A stretch of DNA of 64,000 bases, from NCBI RefSeq assembly GCF_020921035.1, contig NC_063155.1:31489294-31553293 (forward strand), given 5' to 3'. Source of the stretch: Rhodamnia argentea (lineage: Eukaryota > Streptophyta > Magnoliopsida > Myrtales > Myrtaceae). This document shows, in pieces, positions 11,077 to 23,734 of this stretch. Under the pieces are notes generated by a model, which ran no database searches, was not told where the DNA came from, and saw only the letters and a program-made list of their open reading frames with translations. Made by a program: the position numbers and the translations under genes. Each line of letters begins with the position of its first letter. Within the stretch, counting starts at the first letter, position 1.

Positions 11077-13503
11077 TCATTCCGAAGAAATGGGAAATGT
11101 TGGATTTGTGAAGCTACTGTGGCTTCCTTCGCACAGAGAGTTTGCTCTCTCCAAATCGGTGACAACCTTGGTCATGTCGGGCCTTTCTTTGCCCTCCAAG
11201 CTCACACACCGAATGGCAGTGTGAGCCACCAGCTCCACTGCTCTCGCCTCATTCGTTGACGGTGGCTCCGCCCTCCTGTCGAGCACCATGCTTAGCTCTC
11301 CGGCTAATATCCGTGGCCTCATGTACTCCACCAATCCAGTTGGTCCTGAACCGTCTTCATTCCTGAACACGGACCGTTTTCCTGTCAAGAGCTCCAATAA
11401 CACTACTCCTAAACCATACACGTCGCTTTTTGTCGTCAAAACATTCATCACGTAGTACTCAGGATCAATGTACCCAACTGTCCCGACTGCTTTGCTCGAC
11501 ACGTATTCTTGGTCCGATTCCGGCCCCATTAGAGATAACCCAAAATCGGATACTCTGGCAGTCCAATTCGAATCTAAAAGAATGTTGGATGACTTAATGT
11601 CTCTGTGGATTATGGGTGGCACTGCATAATTGTGGAGATACTCGACGCCCCTAGCGGCATCTAAAGCTACTTTAATCCTCAATTTCCAGGAATTCAAAAT
11701 CTCATTGCTTGCTCCGATGGCCTCGGTGTTATGCAAATGGTCATGGAGTGAACCGTTGCTCATGTAGTCATAAACAAGAAGCCTCTCGTCCTCATCCTGG
11801 CAAAATCCTACTAGGCCCACCAAGTGCTTGTGGTTCAAGCGCGACAGGAGAGCTAGTTCCGAGCCGAATGCGCTTTCTTTCTCCTGGACTTTCTTCGTCC
11901 TCATATAAGTTTCGCCCCTCTTGATCGCCACTAGGCGACCGTCCGCAAGTTTCCCTATATAGACCGCGCCAAAGCTGCCGCTGCCAATCTTGTTCTCTGG
12001 TGAGAAGCTGTTCGTAGCAGCCACAAGCTCCGAAAGGGAGAAAACTTCGGTCTTGTCTGTTCCCTTTGACGACCATGATCCGCTTATGTCGCGGTTCAAA
12101 GAACCGGAGCTCTGGCCCTTGTACGAAACCGATCTCGAATGCTGGGCACTAGGATCGACATTAGCCGATGAATCCAAAGAAGCCTCGGGAACTTCTTGTT
12201 GCACTTGCTCAGAGTCGTTCATTTTCTTGCCAAAGTAACCACAGACTCCAGCCCACAAGCAGTAGAGAATCGTGCAGGCTCCCGCGAAAACTCCAACCGA
12301 CCCAACGATCAGGAATGCCAGAGACAGCCGGTTTAGGGATCTTCCGGGACGAGAAGGCGGCTGCAGATTTTGGGAAGGTGGGGATTCCACTGGCGGAAGT
12401 GGCAATGGAATTGGAAGTTCGACTTGACAAGATATGCAAATGGCTCCGGACCCGTGACACAACGTGTTGGAATTTGGATACGTACCGCACATGGTGCACA
12501 GAGTCTTCACACAGGGGCCGGGAATGATCATACCTAGAGGAAGATCACTTCCGAGATTATAGCTAGAGTTGTCGGACAAACCTGGTCCCCAACATGTCAT
12601 GGTCAAGTTCCAAGTGATCAGCCCACAAATTACATCTGATCCTGCCACAATTGTCTCAAACGACACACTCTCCACCAAATCGCTATCATACTCAAATCTG
12701 TTGGTCTCTCCTCCCCAACATATGACGAGGCCGTTCGTTCGCCGGACTGCGCAGCTAAAGTTCGCCCCCAATGCGATGCCAGAGAACTCGAAAGCCGAGT
12801 TGAAAGGAACGACCGACTGCCCATGGTCGTTGTTCCCCTTGCAAACTAGAGTCCCGTCCGATGCCAATCCGCAGGCGTGCGAAACTCCGGCGACTAACGT
12901 CGACATTGTCAGATTACCGTATTGCCCCTGAATCTCCGCTCCAGCTGCATTGTGCCCCCAGCACACGACTCTGCTGTTGTTCTTCAGAATCCCGCACGTG
13001 TAACCACTCCCGGAGGTGATCGCACGGAACCCCCACTCCTCTGGCGGCGATGGGAACTTCGACCCCTTTCTCTCACCTCTCCAGCACCTGGCGATGCTCG
13101 TGTCGACCTCTAATGCGCAAACATGATCGTCGCCCACGGTCAGATCGGTCAGCTTGACCGTGTCGCTGTAGTAGATACGCTTCGGTGGGAAGCTCGTGGC
13201 GGCCGTGTCCCAGCAGAGGACGGCAGAGCCGCCGGAGAGGAGGCCGCAGAAGAATGTGGAGCCGCCGGAGATGGCTTCGAAGGAGGTGTTGGGCTCGACG
13301 GAGAAGAGGCGGTCGTTTTGGTAGCACTCGATCCTCTGGGTCGGCTGGCCAGCCACGATGCCGCAGACGGTGGACGTGCCGGAGACGACGGCGGCGGTGG
13401 AGGGGGAGCCGAGGGCGTCGACAGCGGCGCGCGGCGGAGACGCGATGGAGGCAACGAGGAGGAAGCCGAGGGCGATGTTAAGAGAAGAGGGTGAGGATGT
13501 CAT
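11077..13503 (-). CDS. CRINKLY4-related receptor-like kinase (CCR type)
   Basis: An uninterrupted 808-residue frame from ATG (13501-13503). Residues 1-26 are a signal peptide. About 30-330 carry CRINKLY4/RCC1-like propeller repeats with recurring VCGI/CW pairs, followed by a short Cys-rich stretch (330-360) like the TNFR-type module. A proline-rich segment comes next, then a transmembrane helix (about 393-424). The kinase spans about 495-785: Gly loop GSGSFGAVY (507-515), Lys528 in VAIKRGE, HRDIKSSN (633-640) and DFG (653-655). All catalytic residues are present, so an active Ser/Thr kinase is expected, sensing an extracellular ligand. Arabidopsis relatives are ACR4 and CCR1-4; absence of introns and overall form fit CCR4-like members best. 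A GA-rich leader (13570-13605) lies just upstream. Confidence 0.93.
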   Translation of the reverse strand: MTSSPSSLNIALGFLLVASIASPPRAAVDALGSPSTAAVVSGTSTVCGIVAGQPTQRIECYQNDRLFSVEPNTSFEAISGGSTFFCGLLSGGSAVLCWDTAATSFPPKRIYYSDTVKLTDLTVGDDHVCALEVDTSIARCWRGERKGSKFPSPPEEWGFRAITSGSGYTCGILKNNSRVVCWGHNAAGAEIQGQYGNLTMSTLVAGVSHACGLASDGTLVCKGNNDHGQSVVPFNSAFEFSGIALGANFSCAVRRTNGLVICWGGETNRFEYDSDLVESVSFETIVAGSDVICGLITWNLTMTCWGPGLSDNSSYNLGSDLPLGMIIPGPCVKTLCTMCGTYPNSNTLCHGSGAICISCQVELPIPLPLPPVESPPSQNLQPPSRPGRSLNRLSLAFLIVGSVGVFAGACTILYCLWAGVCGYFGKKMNDSEQVQQEVPEASLDSSANVDPSAQHSRSVSYKGQSSGSLNRDISGSWSSKGTDKTEVFSLSELVAATNSFSPENKIGSGSFGAVYIGKLADGRLVAIKRGETYMRTKKVQEKESAFGSELALLSRLNHKHLVGLVGFCQDEDERLLVYDYMSNGSLHDHLHNTEAIGASNEILNSWKLRIKVALDAARGVEYLHNYAVPPIIHRDIKSSNILLDSNWTARVSDFGLSLMGPESDQEYVSSKAVGTVGYIDPEYYVMNVLTTKSDVYGLGVVLLELLTGKRSVFRNEDGSGPTGLVEYMRPRILAGELSMVLDRRAEPPSTNEARAVELVAHTAIRCVSLEGKERPDMTKVVTDLERANSLCEGSHSSFTNPTFPISSE

Positions 13504-15612
13504 TGGGAAGGCGAGGCTTGGAGCGGGAGCAGAGAGGTGTCTCTGGCTCTGCAGTCTACTTCATCGAGAGGGCGAGAGAGAGAGAGACAGAGAGACAGAG
13601 CACGAGGGGAATGACAGGAGAATAATAAGGGAGTGAAATGAAACAAGTAGCTCTATTCTATATACGTGGAGCGTGGTCCCGCGAGCATTGGCGAACAAAT
13701 TGGGGATTATTCAAGACAAGCGAGACTTCTCTGCGACTCCGTAACCATGGATTTGACCTCGGAGAAACCAAGTTCCATGGCGGCATGGGGTGTTTTCTTT
13801 TTTTAAAGCTTTCTGGCCAGAAAAAGGAAAGATTTTTAAACAGGATTTTGCTCGATCAAAGCAGAGAGGAGAGAAGGAATGGACTTGACGTGTGGATTTT
13901 CAATTGGGCTCAGTTCAGGCCATTGATTTCGGACAGTCTCTGCTTCCTGTGGAGTCACGGGCAAAATTGCCCAACGCCTTCTTCTCAATTCCATGATGAA
14001 CGCGAATGGGAACGTCACGTGGCCATAGGATCGATCCCATCTCATTCTCACCTGTTCCTTCACGCGCACGACAGTCGTTTCTCATCATATTATTTTGGAT
14101 TTCCCGCCCTTTTTTTCCTTTGTATTGTTCTTGACCCCATGACACGTTGTGCAGCAATTTGATCTCCCCTTCGTGACTATCGGATTCGGTGGTTCTCTTC
14201 TCGGGACTTACAATGCTCGTAGCAAGCGAACTCCTCGGACTCGCTTTCATTCGTTGGTTTCGCTCTATTTGACAAGGATTCCTGCGGCCGGTGCTGATTT
14301 GTTGTGAATCTGAAAGTCAGAACTGAATTTGGTCTTACTAAGTTCCAACTCGTTGCGTGCCTTAGGCCCAGAAGAAGAGAGCGCCTTCAGCGGAGATTAC
14401 TTAATTTAAAAGATGGGCTCCGATCGTAGCTCCCGAACCAAACAGCCACTTCTAGTTCTGTTGACGGGGGCCCGTCTCTGACTCCCAAGCAAAGCAATGG
14501 CCCGTTCTCTTTCGAGAACTGACATAGTCATGTCCATATCCAGATGAATATTAAGTGTGTGTGTGTGCAAAAAGAGCCCTCAAATTTCCAGACCCACTTG
14601 CTTGATGCAACACTGCCCATTTACATTCTGCTCTAGCGTTGGCTCTTGATTAGCTGACATAAGTTGCCCATTTACATTATCTTTAACTCTTTCAACGTTG
14701 AAAAAGGAGAAGATACTCTGATGTATCTGTGTCATAATAAGGAGAAAGGTAAGTTAAATGAAACACTCAACAAGGTTATCGCGTGACATGTCGTCGCCTC
14801 GGCAACATCTTCCCTGCTCACAAGACACGAGGAGGTGATTTATTATGTAAAATCTTGTGGCATCACCGTCGATTGCTCTAAAAATTGAAGATCGGTAAGT
14901 AATTTACTTTGACTGTTGATGTATTAATCATATGACACTAGTGATACATGGGGAAGTAAGCCCACCTAAGTATAAATTCTTGGAAGTTCAAAGCAATGTT
15001 GGCTCAAAGTCATCGTCATTTGACTCTTTTGCACTGCCTAGTGATCTGTCTGGAGCCCGTCTTCCACTATTGGCCGCTCCAACCCAAGTGCTCTTAATGA
15101 CGAGGCGATTCCTACGAACGACAAAAAGCCCCCACACTCGGCGCAAAGTTAACCACATGCATCATGACATTGTTCATTGATTAAGCGACTATACAATTCG
15201 AAGCAATCATTGTTGGACACCAAATGTCAAAAAGAGTTTGAATGTCCCACCAAGAAAGTGAGTTCGAAGAATTGCTTTAGCAGCACTTTTGGTGCTGAGT
15301 AGTCTCGAATCTCTCCATCTCCTGAAAAACCTAGCTCCACTCTGGCTTTAGCTTCGTCGAAAGAGAAAAAGGCGAACGTTCGTTTGAAATCGCTTTAAAA
15401 ATTTGCACTTCCTTTGACCGACCAGCCGACCCTGGAAATTTGAAATCCAGGGTCCCCTGTTCCGGTTAACCAAAAGCATAGTAATTCCAGAATTCGGCTG
15501 TTTTTTCTTCTCTCTTTTGCTTCGGGTGAAGAACTCCAGTTGCAGAAAGTTGATGCGGTATATTTTATTACACTATCTATTGTCAATGTACAAAGTCAAG
15601 TTTCACAATTTT
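13504..15612. other. Intergenic, divergent side of the receptor kinase
   Basis: Contains the GA-rich leader of the kinase gene (13570-13605) and a (GT)n tract near 14558. A 174-codon frame at 13638-14162 shows no recognisable domain or splice logic. The segment 14700-15390 also shows nothing recognisable. About 15400-15612 is probably the 3' UTR of the downstream minus-strand gene. Confidence 0.45.
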
Positions 15613-16817
15613 TCATTCAGGAGTCGAAGATGTATTATCTAGTAGCTCATCTAGCAACTCACAAAAGATCTGCAGTTCAAGTTCTTGGCCGATGCCTTCA
15701 ATGTCTTCACGCCTCACCATTCTTGGGTCCAACCAATCGAGTTCAATCGTCTCTTCCTCGCTAATCTTGCAGATCTGGCTCCACATTTCCGAGTAGCTCT
15801 GTCTTCGTTTCCTTGATCCATGACGCTTGCCTTCGCTTTGCTTCGGCTGATCGTCTAGGAGATCACTGTCGCTACGTGGAGAGGAGTGCTCGTTGTTTTC
15901 AAGCTCCGGTGCCAATTTCTTCCTCGAGCTTGGACGTTCCGATCTCGAGTCATCTGTTGAAAAAAAAAATTTCCTTTTAAGCAACCCACGAATAATTTGT
16001 ACAAGCGAGTTATATGATGGGACAAAAAAGGAACAGTGAGAACTTGATGTGAATGATGCGAACCTGATGTGGACACTTGAGGGTCACTAATGAATTCGCC
16101 AAAATCAAGAACTGAAACTGGGCTTGAATCTTCTTCAGAGCCGCACGCTGCTTCCAAGCTACGAACACTTTGACACACTTTCGTAACCTGAGAACGTAAT
16201 GTTTCCGGTGTGCCCAGATCATCGTTCGCCAAAACTGAATCGCTTGAGCTTGACTCTGTAGCTCCGCCTCTTTCACTTTCCCCCTTCGGTTTTCCACATT
16301 GAGTTTTGCTTTTGCTTGATCTTCTCTTCCTCCCTTCTTTTTCACTGCCGTTTCCGAAATTCAAAACCAAGAACTCTTCGTTTTCTATCTCGAGGTACGT
16401 CGGCGTCTCCCGGAACGACAGCGTCGAACTGACTCGGAGATGCTGCCATTTCGTCTCGTCATCGTCGCACTCATCTTCTTTGAAGTCCAAGTAATTCAGG
16501 GACCGGCTTCTTGAAATTGAATTAGGGGATTTGTGGGTGTGCGTTGAGCTGGAGTTTGGTAAAGATTCCAAGCCCATGAGCCTCGCGACGATGCCTGGAG
16601 TTGTGTTTGGTTCGTTCTTCCCTTTGGGCTTGAACTGATCTCTGTCCTTGTCACACTCAAATGGATGAGTAGGGAGGCTGCGAGAGCAAAGGATTCTGCG
16701 CAAGACTCCTGTGATGCATCCACCACTTGTTGAACCTTTAGGACTGCACAAGTATGCATCAGAGGAGGTGCAAATAGTGGAGGAAGAAAAGGAAGGCGAT
16801 GATGATAGCAACTTCAT
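15613..16817 (-). CDS. TRM/LONGIFOLIA-type protein (DUF3741 motif)
   Basis: Two exons, 16064-16817 and 15613-15953, join across CAG|GTTCGC...CAACAG|ATG in phase to give 364 residues. Residues 74-87 read PGIVARLMGLESLP, the hallmark DUF3741/'VARLMGLD' motif of TON1-recruiting-motif (TRM) and LONGIFOLIA proteins. The C-terminus (ELDWLDPRMVRREDIEGIG, then ELELQIFCELLDELL) resembles the short terminal motif of TRM27/28-type members. The middle is Ser-rich and probably disordered. These proteins are thought to link TON1/phosphatase complexes to cortical microtubules. The length, well below LONGIFOLIA's, favours a small TRM. A (GA)n tract (16824-16863) lies just upstream of the ATG. Confidence 0.75.
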
Positions 16818-16819
16818 TG

Positions 16820-16823
<4 letters not shown>

Positions 16824-16863
<40 letters not shown>
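16824..16863. repeat. (GA)n microsatellite in the leader of the TRM gene
   Basis: About 20 GA units directly upstream of the ATG at 16817, so (CT)n on the gene's sense strand. Confidence 0.95.
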
Positions 16864-16866
<3 letters not shown>

Positions 16867-17469
16867 TGAGTTGTAGTTATTGCAATTCTGCTTTGGACCT
16901 GAAAAAGGAATAGTGAACCGAGGGAAAAAGGAGAGGTTTTGAATGTTGTGACGATCTAAAGTGAGAAAAAGTTGGTGAGAGAGAGAGAGGGGTGGCGGGA
17001 TTCGTATTCAAAATGTGGTCAAGCTGATGGAACTGGCAAGAGTTGTTGCAGAGAATATGTCTCCATGCGCTTGTGTGAAGTCAATTTTGAGCAGAGATTG
17101 TCTTGTGGGTGTGTAGTGCGGTCATGGTCCAAAGTCCAACAAACAAAGAAGCTGCTGGTTTCTCTTCTGAGATTTGAGGACGCACCGGGGAAGGAAAGAG
17201 GGCTAAAGTGTCTGAGGTTGATTGGACATGGTGGGAAGGGGACATTGAAGAGGATGTGTGACTGCGAGTTCAAGTGTGTCAGAGACCTTGTCCTAAAATG
17301 TGGAGGGGCGTGTGACATTCTTGCGGGTTCGATCTGCACCATTTGCAGCCGAAAACAGACTCTGTTTCTGTTCATTCGTGGCTGAGACACCATAAGATAG
17401 AAGAGAGAGAAGAACGAAGATGAAATTAAACAAAAAACCAACAGAAGAAATTGGAACGAAAAAGAAAAG

Positions 17470-17509
<40 letters not shown>

Positions 17510-18879
17510 CCAAGATATGAACGCAATGCTCCCTACCGACCAGACTGCCATTTGCAGATTCCATCTGCTATCCTGTTGGGCATTGAAAATCCAACTTGCT
17601 GCAAGTATATGCTTTGGTAATTTTGTACATTTAAAGAAGAAACCTCCTGGACTTTATTTAATTTGTCAGTGGGAATTTCTGCTTTTCCAGTAGTGCAAGG
17701 ATGATGAGTTATTGAATTGAGGAGTCCCTGTTTGCCTGTTGATGGCAGGGCAGGGCTACCTGGGGCTTCATCGCATTGAATAAACTGGGGGTTGTTGTTA
17801 CTGGTTACTCCATCCTATCTCCTGCATAGCTTCAACTGAACCTTCCATGGGACAATCCCATGCGAAATTGGTGCATCAAATGACGTGACGCACTTTTGTA
17901 AGATTAGGTCCCTTATGGAGTTAGATCATATCGAAAACGAACTTTGCAAATTAGCTTCAATACACTTTGTATTACTTTACAAACAAAAATGACTACCGCC
18001 TCAACCAAATGGCAATTCGGTACTTCCCGATGAGACATCCAAGTTAACTTATATTTGCTGATCAGCTCAAAATTTTTCTTGATGTTCTGCAGATACTTGT
18101 AGATTCTTTCTATGGTCTCTACTTGCCTTCCACGTGAACCTTCCACTTCAAAAAATAAGGTATCTGAAAGTGCACTATCAAGTGCGCTCAGTGAAATAAC
18201 TTAAAAAAAAAAAAAATGGAAACTCTAATGCGTATCCTCCTTGTGAAAAAACTTATTCTGATCTCTTAAAAAAAAACACACACACACACACACACCAAAA
18301 AAAATAAAAAAAATGCAAACTGAAGACTTTATGATGGGGTATGACGGGTTAAATGGCATTGGATCGTCCCTCTGGATTCTGTGATTGGTGCAGGAGTACT
18401 TGTCAAGTATAATGCGCATGACGAACTTGTAGGAGAACTTATCAGAATAACCATCCTTACCTCTTTCGAAGTCTCATATATTCCACCGTCATTTCATTAC
18501 GACTGCATTGAACTTGGATGGACTAGCTTGTTTCGATTCTCCGATTGTTCTGGTCATGGAATTAAATTCAGAAAACTTCTCTCAAAATCAACTAAACCCG
18601 GTGAGGTAAGAAGTAAGTACCGATGTGAAACCTCAGTCCTTGTTCTGACTGGAGTAAATGTAGCTCCTGGAGATTTACTGGTGCATAACTTACACCTACC
18701 GCTTGTATTAGAACATCTTGCTGTTGGTACAATTGTATTGCCTTCACCATTGCAGCGTTTATTGATTAAGTACAGCATCGAATGCCAAATTTGGCAATAC
18801 CTACTGTACAACAAGAACCTATTTCTAGATCTACAGACAGAATGCATTGCATCCAAATACAAGCTCCGTCACTAAATAA
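16864..18879. other. Intergenic between TRM and U-box genes
   Basis: Includes a second (GA)n tract at 17474-17508, an (AC)n tract at 18277-18294, and apparently the promoter of the TRM gene. Open frames across the GA tract encode only Leu-Ser or Arg-Glu repeats. The frame at 18381-18875 lacks an ATG start and any domain. No gene supported. Confidence 0.55.
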
Positions 18880-21800
18880 CTACCTTCTTAACTGAATCTG
18901 ACTCGAGGAACTTCCACTAACTCCTGATATCTGTTTTAGATTGGTAAGAGCATCTTGAGCATGCCTCTTTGTGTTAGCATTCCCATGCCTCAAGGCTTCT
19001 ATCAAGGCCCTAACCAGGTTCTGATTGAGCGAGTGGCGAGAGGATTGGCTTTCCACTCTAATTATCCTTTCTATCATCCAAGCCGTCCTCTCCTGAAGTT
19101 CACCAGCTCGAACTTCCGAGAAAAGGTTAATTAAAGCATCAACGGCATCTTGCCTCTCAAACTCCTCGACAGCACACTTCAAACTCCTGGAACTTTCTAA
19201 AATGAGAGTGGAAAGCGCCTCCACTGCAGCGACTTGGACATCAGTGTCCTCGTCATCAAGGAGATCAACTAGAGGCTTGATACAGTTGCACTGTAGCAAA
19301 CACAAATGAGCGTGCTCTTCGCACAGAGAGTTGTGTATGGGGCATCGAGAAGGTTCGGGAGGGACACAGCCACACATGAATACCAAGGAAGAGCACAACC
19401 GCTGAGGTGGCGGTGGTTCTAAGTGTCCAGCAGCAACCACCCTTCCAGTTTCCGACAGATTCTTCAATCCAAGGGCAGCGAGTTGCTTCATTCTGGGTTT
19501 TGAAGGAAAGTTAAGCTGCTCACAGAACACGCTCATCAGGCTCAACTCTCTAATCACAGATAGAATCTCCGGGTCAGTGGATCTGGTAAATTGAAGTAAG
19601 AGGCCAAGAAGTCCTTCGACCATGCTTGGCTGAGATTTGAAAGTTCTCCCCTTAGACTTTTGCTGATGATTTTTTATCGTATCGACTGACCATCTCAAGA
19701 AACTAGCTCCGAGGAGAGTTGTCACATCCTCTTCGGCTAGAGGAAGATTAGCAAGTATGCATGCTGTATCAGACCTTTCACTCTCAATTGTTTTTCTATC
19801 TAAAATCTTCTCTTTAAGCAGAGGAATCTTGTCGGAAGATCTCAGTCGACTTGCTAAATCTTGATGAAATCGTTCAGAGAGCAGTCTAGTAAGTTTGCAA
19901 GCATGAAGTCTCTGTTCGTCTTCTGCATGATCGAGAAACAATATGATCTTTTCGAGTCCCTGGCCGTCCATTATGTAAGAAGCTACAGACTCTGCAAAAA
20001 GGAGAGGAATAAGCTGGCATAATTAACTAGAAGATTGAGAACCCATTTACAGTCATACTTGGTTGACACAGATATTGTGGTGATAACATTAAGATGGCTT
20101 AAAACCTTTACGGATAAACATTTACTGGTTTCAAAGTTGCCTCTTCATGGAAATACAAATGTGCAGATGACTTTATGCCCAGTTAATGAAAAGCAGCAAA
20201 TTTGGTAGCAATCTTCTGGACCAAAGTTAGCTAAGCAGTAATTACAGGAAGGTAGTTCATTCTAAATAAAAAAACTTGAAAGCCTCATGAAATTCATTTC
20301 CCTTATAATATACAAAGTACTCTTAGTATAGGCAGTGTTACCAGCAGCACATCCTAAAATTCTACACTTCTTTCGGTGAGTAACTATAATATATCTGACT
20401 ATGAACACAGCACGAGGCATGTTCGGATATGTGTTAGTATGCCGGGGATCATCCAGAAGATAAAATCATATGGGGGCACGAGCCAAAAAGAAAAACAGCA
20501 TACAAGTCACTGAATCAGAGTATGCAAAAGCAAAATCACCTGATGCCTGTGGAGACAATGACATGCCATATAAAATGCGAAGTGCGGAAGCTTGGCATTT
20601 AGAAGAGGCAGAAGATAAGAGCCCCAAAAGTTTCGTGATAATTGGTTTAGACTGCAGTAAATGGCCTTTCTTGTCAGTACATGCTAATTCCCAGTGCCCA
20701 GGATTCGAGACTACATTAGCCATTGTTGAGGCTGCTAATTCCTTCAGTTCCAGTGAAGCATCCTGGTCCTCGAAGAGGATGTATATAAGAGATGGAAGCA
20801 TGGAAGAATTAACGAGTATGCTAGCATTATCATCAACGCTTGATAGGTTATGCAATGCCCGCAAGCTAGGTGCCTTTCCTTCTTCCTTCGCCAACATTGG
20901 AACAAGTATTTTAGCGCTTTGTCTGGCAACAAGCAATTTGCTGTTACTTGTCATGGTCATGCTTCCCAACATGGTTGCCATCGTTATTCTGACCTCATCA
21001 CTCCCTGTTCCCAGAAATCCAGAGAGTACAACTCAGGTCTCACAATAGGAAAAATTGTCACCAGATGGACAAGAGGAAGCTTAAATGTTAGAAGTCTATT
21101 ATTGCTAAAAGGTAAGCAATTTCCATAGTTCATTTTTCTTCTTTCGCATGTACTCTTCGTGAGTGATGAGAAAGGAGACATGCTTCATACAAAGATGTAC
21201 CTTCACAGAGCCGGCTCAGTAGCGGTTCAAATCTTCCAGCTGCTGCTAAATATTGGATGTTCTCCTCAATGGTCTCAATTCGTGCTAAGACCTCCACTGC
21301 TAGATTGGATAAAGTGGGATGCTCAAGATTTCCTGCCAAGCTGGTGAGGAGAACTAGTGCCCCTTTCTCCAACGCGATCTTTTTGCAATAAGCTTCATCA
21401 TTTGAGAACTCGCGCAACAGTTTAATAGCATGCTCTCTTTCCTTTTCAGAGCTCCCAGTAAGACTGTGTATTGCCAATCTAGTCATCCCCTCCTCAAGCA
21501 TTATTTTCTGGAATAGTCGACATAATCTATCAGAAATTACAGCAGTGTCAATGTTCAACAGTGTCTGGCATTCTGAGTGATGTCGCAGAAGCAAACGAGT
21601 TCATGGAGATATCAGTTTCCAATTGAAGGAAAAAAGGCTTGCAAAAATTTGTGCATGATATAATCTAACCATGTCATGAAACCACAATTATGGAACTTCC
21701 AAGGAGCCTTAATCTCTTCCTAAGGATACATGCATAATACAAGATTGAGTTGCCCACAACTAGAAGTCTGTAATAAATCCATCCACTGAACAACATGTCT

Positions 21801-23491
21801 TGCTTAATCGCTTGAAACAGTTAGTTGCATATCATGCCCTCTGCCTCCATTTCCTCAGTTAGATAAACATTGATAGTTTGAGGTGACAACCATCCTCTAA
21901 TTTTGGACATGTTTGAGACACCTTAGACCAAGCAAATACCAGAATAATTTCCACTGGGTTATTCGCACTTATTTTTCCAGAACTCAATCATCACAATGAA
22001 ATATGAATACAGTCACTCTCAAGATTTGGTATAAAATACATCCTTACTCTACCTATAATTCTTTGCAAAAAAATCAAGCTCGAATCAAGTGAAACGACAC
22101 AATCAAACTAGAGTTATACAGTGAGAGGAAAGAATGTAACCTTGCTTTCTTCATCCTTTGCCATGCCGAGCAAGGCAAGAAGAGTTTTGCTTCTCAAGTG
22201 TGTTCCGATGCTCTTTGAAGAGTTCCTAAGCAACTTTATGATGATAAGAACGAGACCAGCATTCCTCACTCTGTATCTGCTAGAGGGATAATCTTCTGCT
22301 ATCCTATATATACTGTCCAGTACTCTCTCAACCTCGTCTAACTTAAGAGGTTCCTCGCTAAGACACTGCACTGCTGATTTGACCTGGATTTCTATGTTCC
22401 TATTAACCCATTCCTCAATTGCCCCAGCCAGTCCGATGTTTGGTTTAAGCTCTAAAGACTTGAGCACTTGACCTGTGACAGGGCAAGTCACGTCTCGGGC
22501 ATCGTCTATACACCGCTCGAACCAATACTTGATTGCCTCCCGCTCATACGTCTGAGATGACTCCAGCACCACGGGATCCTTCATGACTTCCTTAGTCAAG
22601 GGACAGAGGAAGTTCTTGAAAGGCGAGATTTGTGCGCCTTCTTCAAAATCGAGATCCATACCGCCGGTCTGAATGTTGGGTTCCATGGACCAGTTAGTCA
22701 GAATCTTCTCCAGAGAGATCAGAATCCGCCTCTCTGTTATTGAGTTTGAGCGAACTAAGTCGTTCTTCAGGAGCTTAACTTGAGCAGATAATTCTGTGTA
22801 CTTATGTGCTTCCATCCCTAATGCTCTAGCTAGCTCCATCACTATAGCACTTTGCACTGCTTTACTTGCTCTTCTCCCTTCTCCTTCCTTCTGCAGACTA
22901 AGATGCACTCTCTCCTCATCCTCAGTCACCTACCATGGAGTTTTGATATTTTAATTATTTTTACATCGGCAAAACATGATATTCATCAGTCAGAATTTGA
23001 AGAATCTTGATTTTGCTACGCTACTTATGTAGGAGAGGGTGAAGCAGAAATTGGGGTCGTACTATGAATTCAGCCTGCTTCATGTCTCTGGAGAGATCGG
23101 CAATTTTTTTCTTGAGATCAGGATTTTCGTGAATAGCCGACTCCAGCAACGCGAGCCATCCTCCAATCGCCGCCGTCCGTTGCTGAATTGACGCTAAAAG
23201 CGACTTGCAATTGATGAGCACGAAGACCTTGCTCTTGCTCACGTACGCCAACACCGTCTCGGCCGCGCTCTCCAGATCGACGGCGATCCCCCGGAGGGAG
23301 GTCTGCACGGACGCGGGGAGGTTCTCCGGTGACGGCGAAGGGAGGAGGAGCTGATCGATGAGGAGCTGGAGCCGCGGGACGAAGGCGCAGAACCGCTTCG
23401 AGTTCTCGAACTGGTGGTTGTGGTCGGAGGAGGAGAGGCGGGCGAGCGATCGGCGGACGGACTCCACGGCGGCGGCGGCGGATAGCGTCAT
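18880..23491 (-). CDS. U-box / armadillo-repeat E3 ubiquitin ligase (PUB43/44-like)
   Basis: Five exons in transcript order: 23063-23491, 22141-22929, 21201-21507, 20540-21004 and 18880-19991, all GT/AG and in phase, giving 1033 residues. The N-terminal helical region (1-240) resembles the UND of plant U-box proteins. The U-box (about 247-325) contains FLCPLTKEVMKDPVVL, QTYEREAI and CPVTGQ. From about 360 to the end is a long run of armadillo-like helical repeats, e.g. LLREFSNDEAYCKKIALEKGA and IKPLVDLLDDEDTDVQVAAV. The U-box recruits E2-ubiquitin; the repeats bind substrate. The length and layout match U-box protein 43/44 relatives (SAUL1 group, linked to senescence and immunity). The ATG at 23489-23491 is the first in frame. 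The specific member and its substrates are unknown. Confidence 0.92.
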
Positions 23492-23734
23492 CTGGAGGCG
23501 GGGATGGCTGACAGCGGAGGAAGTGAGCGGTGATGGTCAACGGTCGACATTGCCGGGAATCTCATTCGCCTTTTAGAGGAGGCCTCACTCAGTCTTGTGC
23601 TGAGAATGGGTCATGAGGAGGACCGCGTTGCCGTGGCCATGGAAGAAGGAGTCCAAAGCTTGACTTGGCGCAGACTTGCCATCTCAACCATTGCGGCAGA
23701 GAAGCTTTAACAGTTAATTAACGGATTCCATTTC

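Noticed and set aside
13638..14162. 174-codon plus-strand frame
   Set aside because: Begins at an ATG but has no recognisable domain, no splice context and unbiased composition; likely chance in the receptor kinase upstream region.
17019..17564. 181-codon minus-strand frame crossing the (GA)n tract
   Set aside because: Its length comes from a microsatellite coding Leu-Ser repeats; no domain, no splice support, and it overlaps the TRM promoter region.
18381..18875. 164-codon plus-strand frame antisense to the U-box 3' region
   Set aside because: No ATG at its start (begins at a non-standard codon) and no family features.
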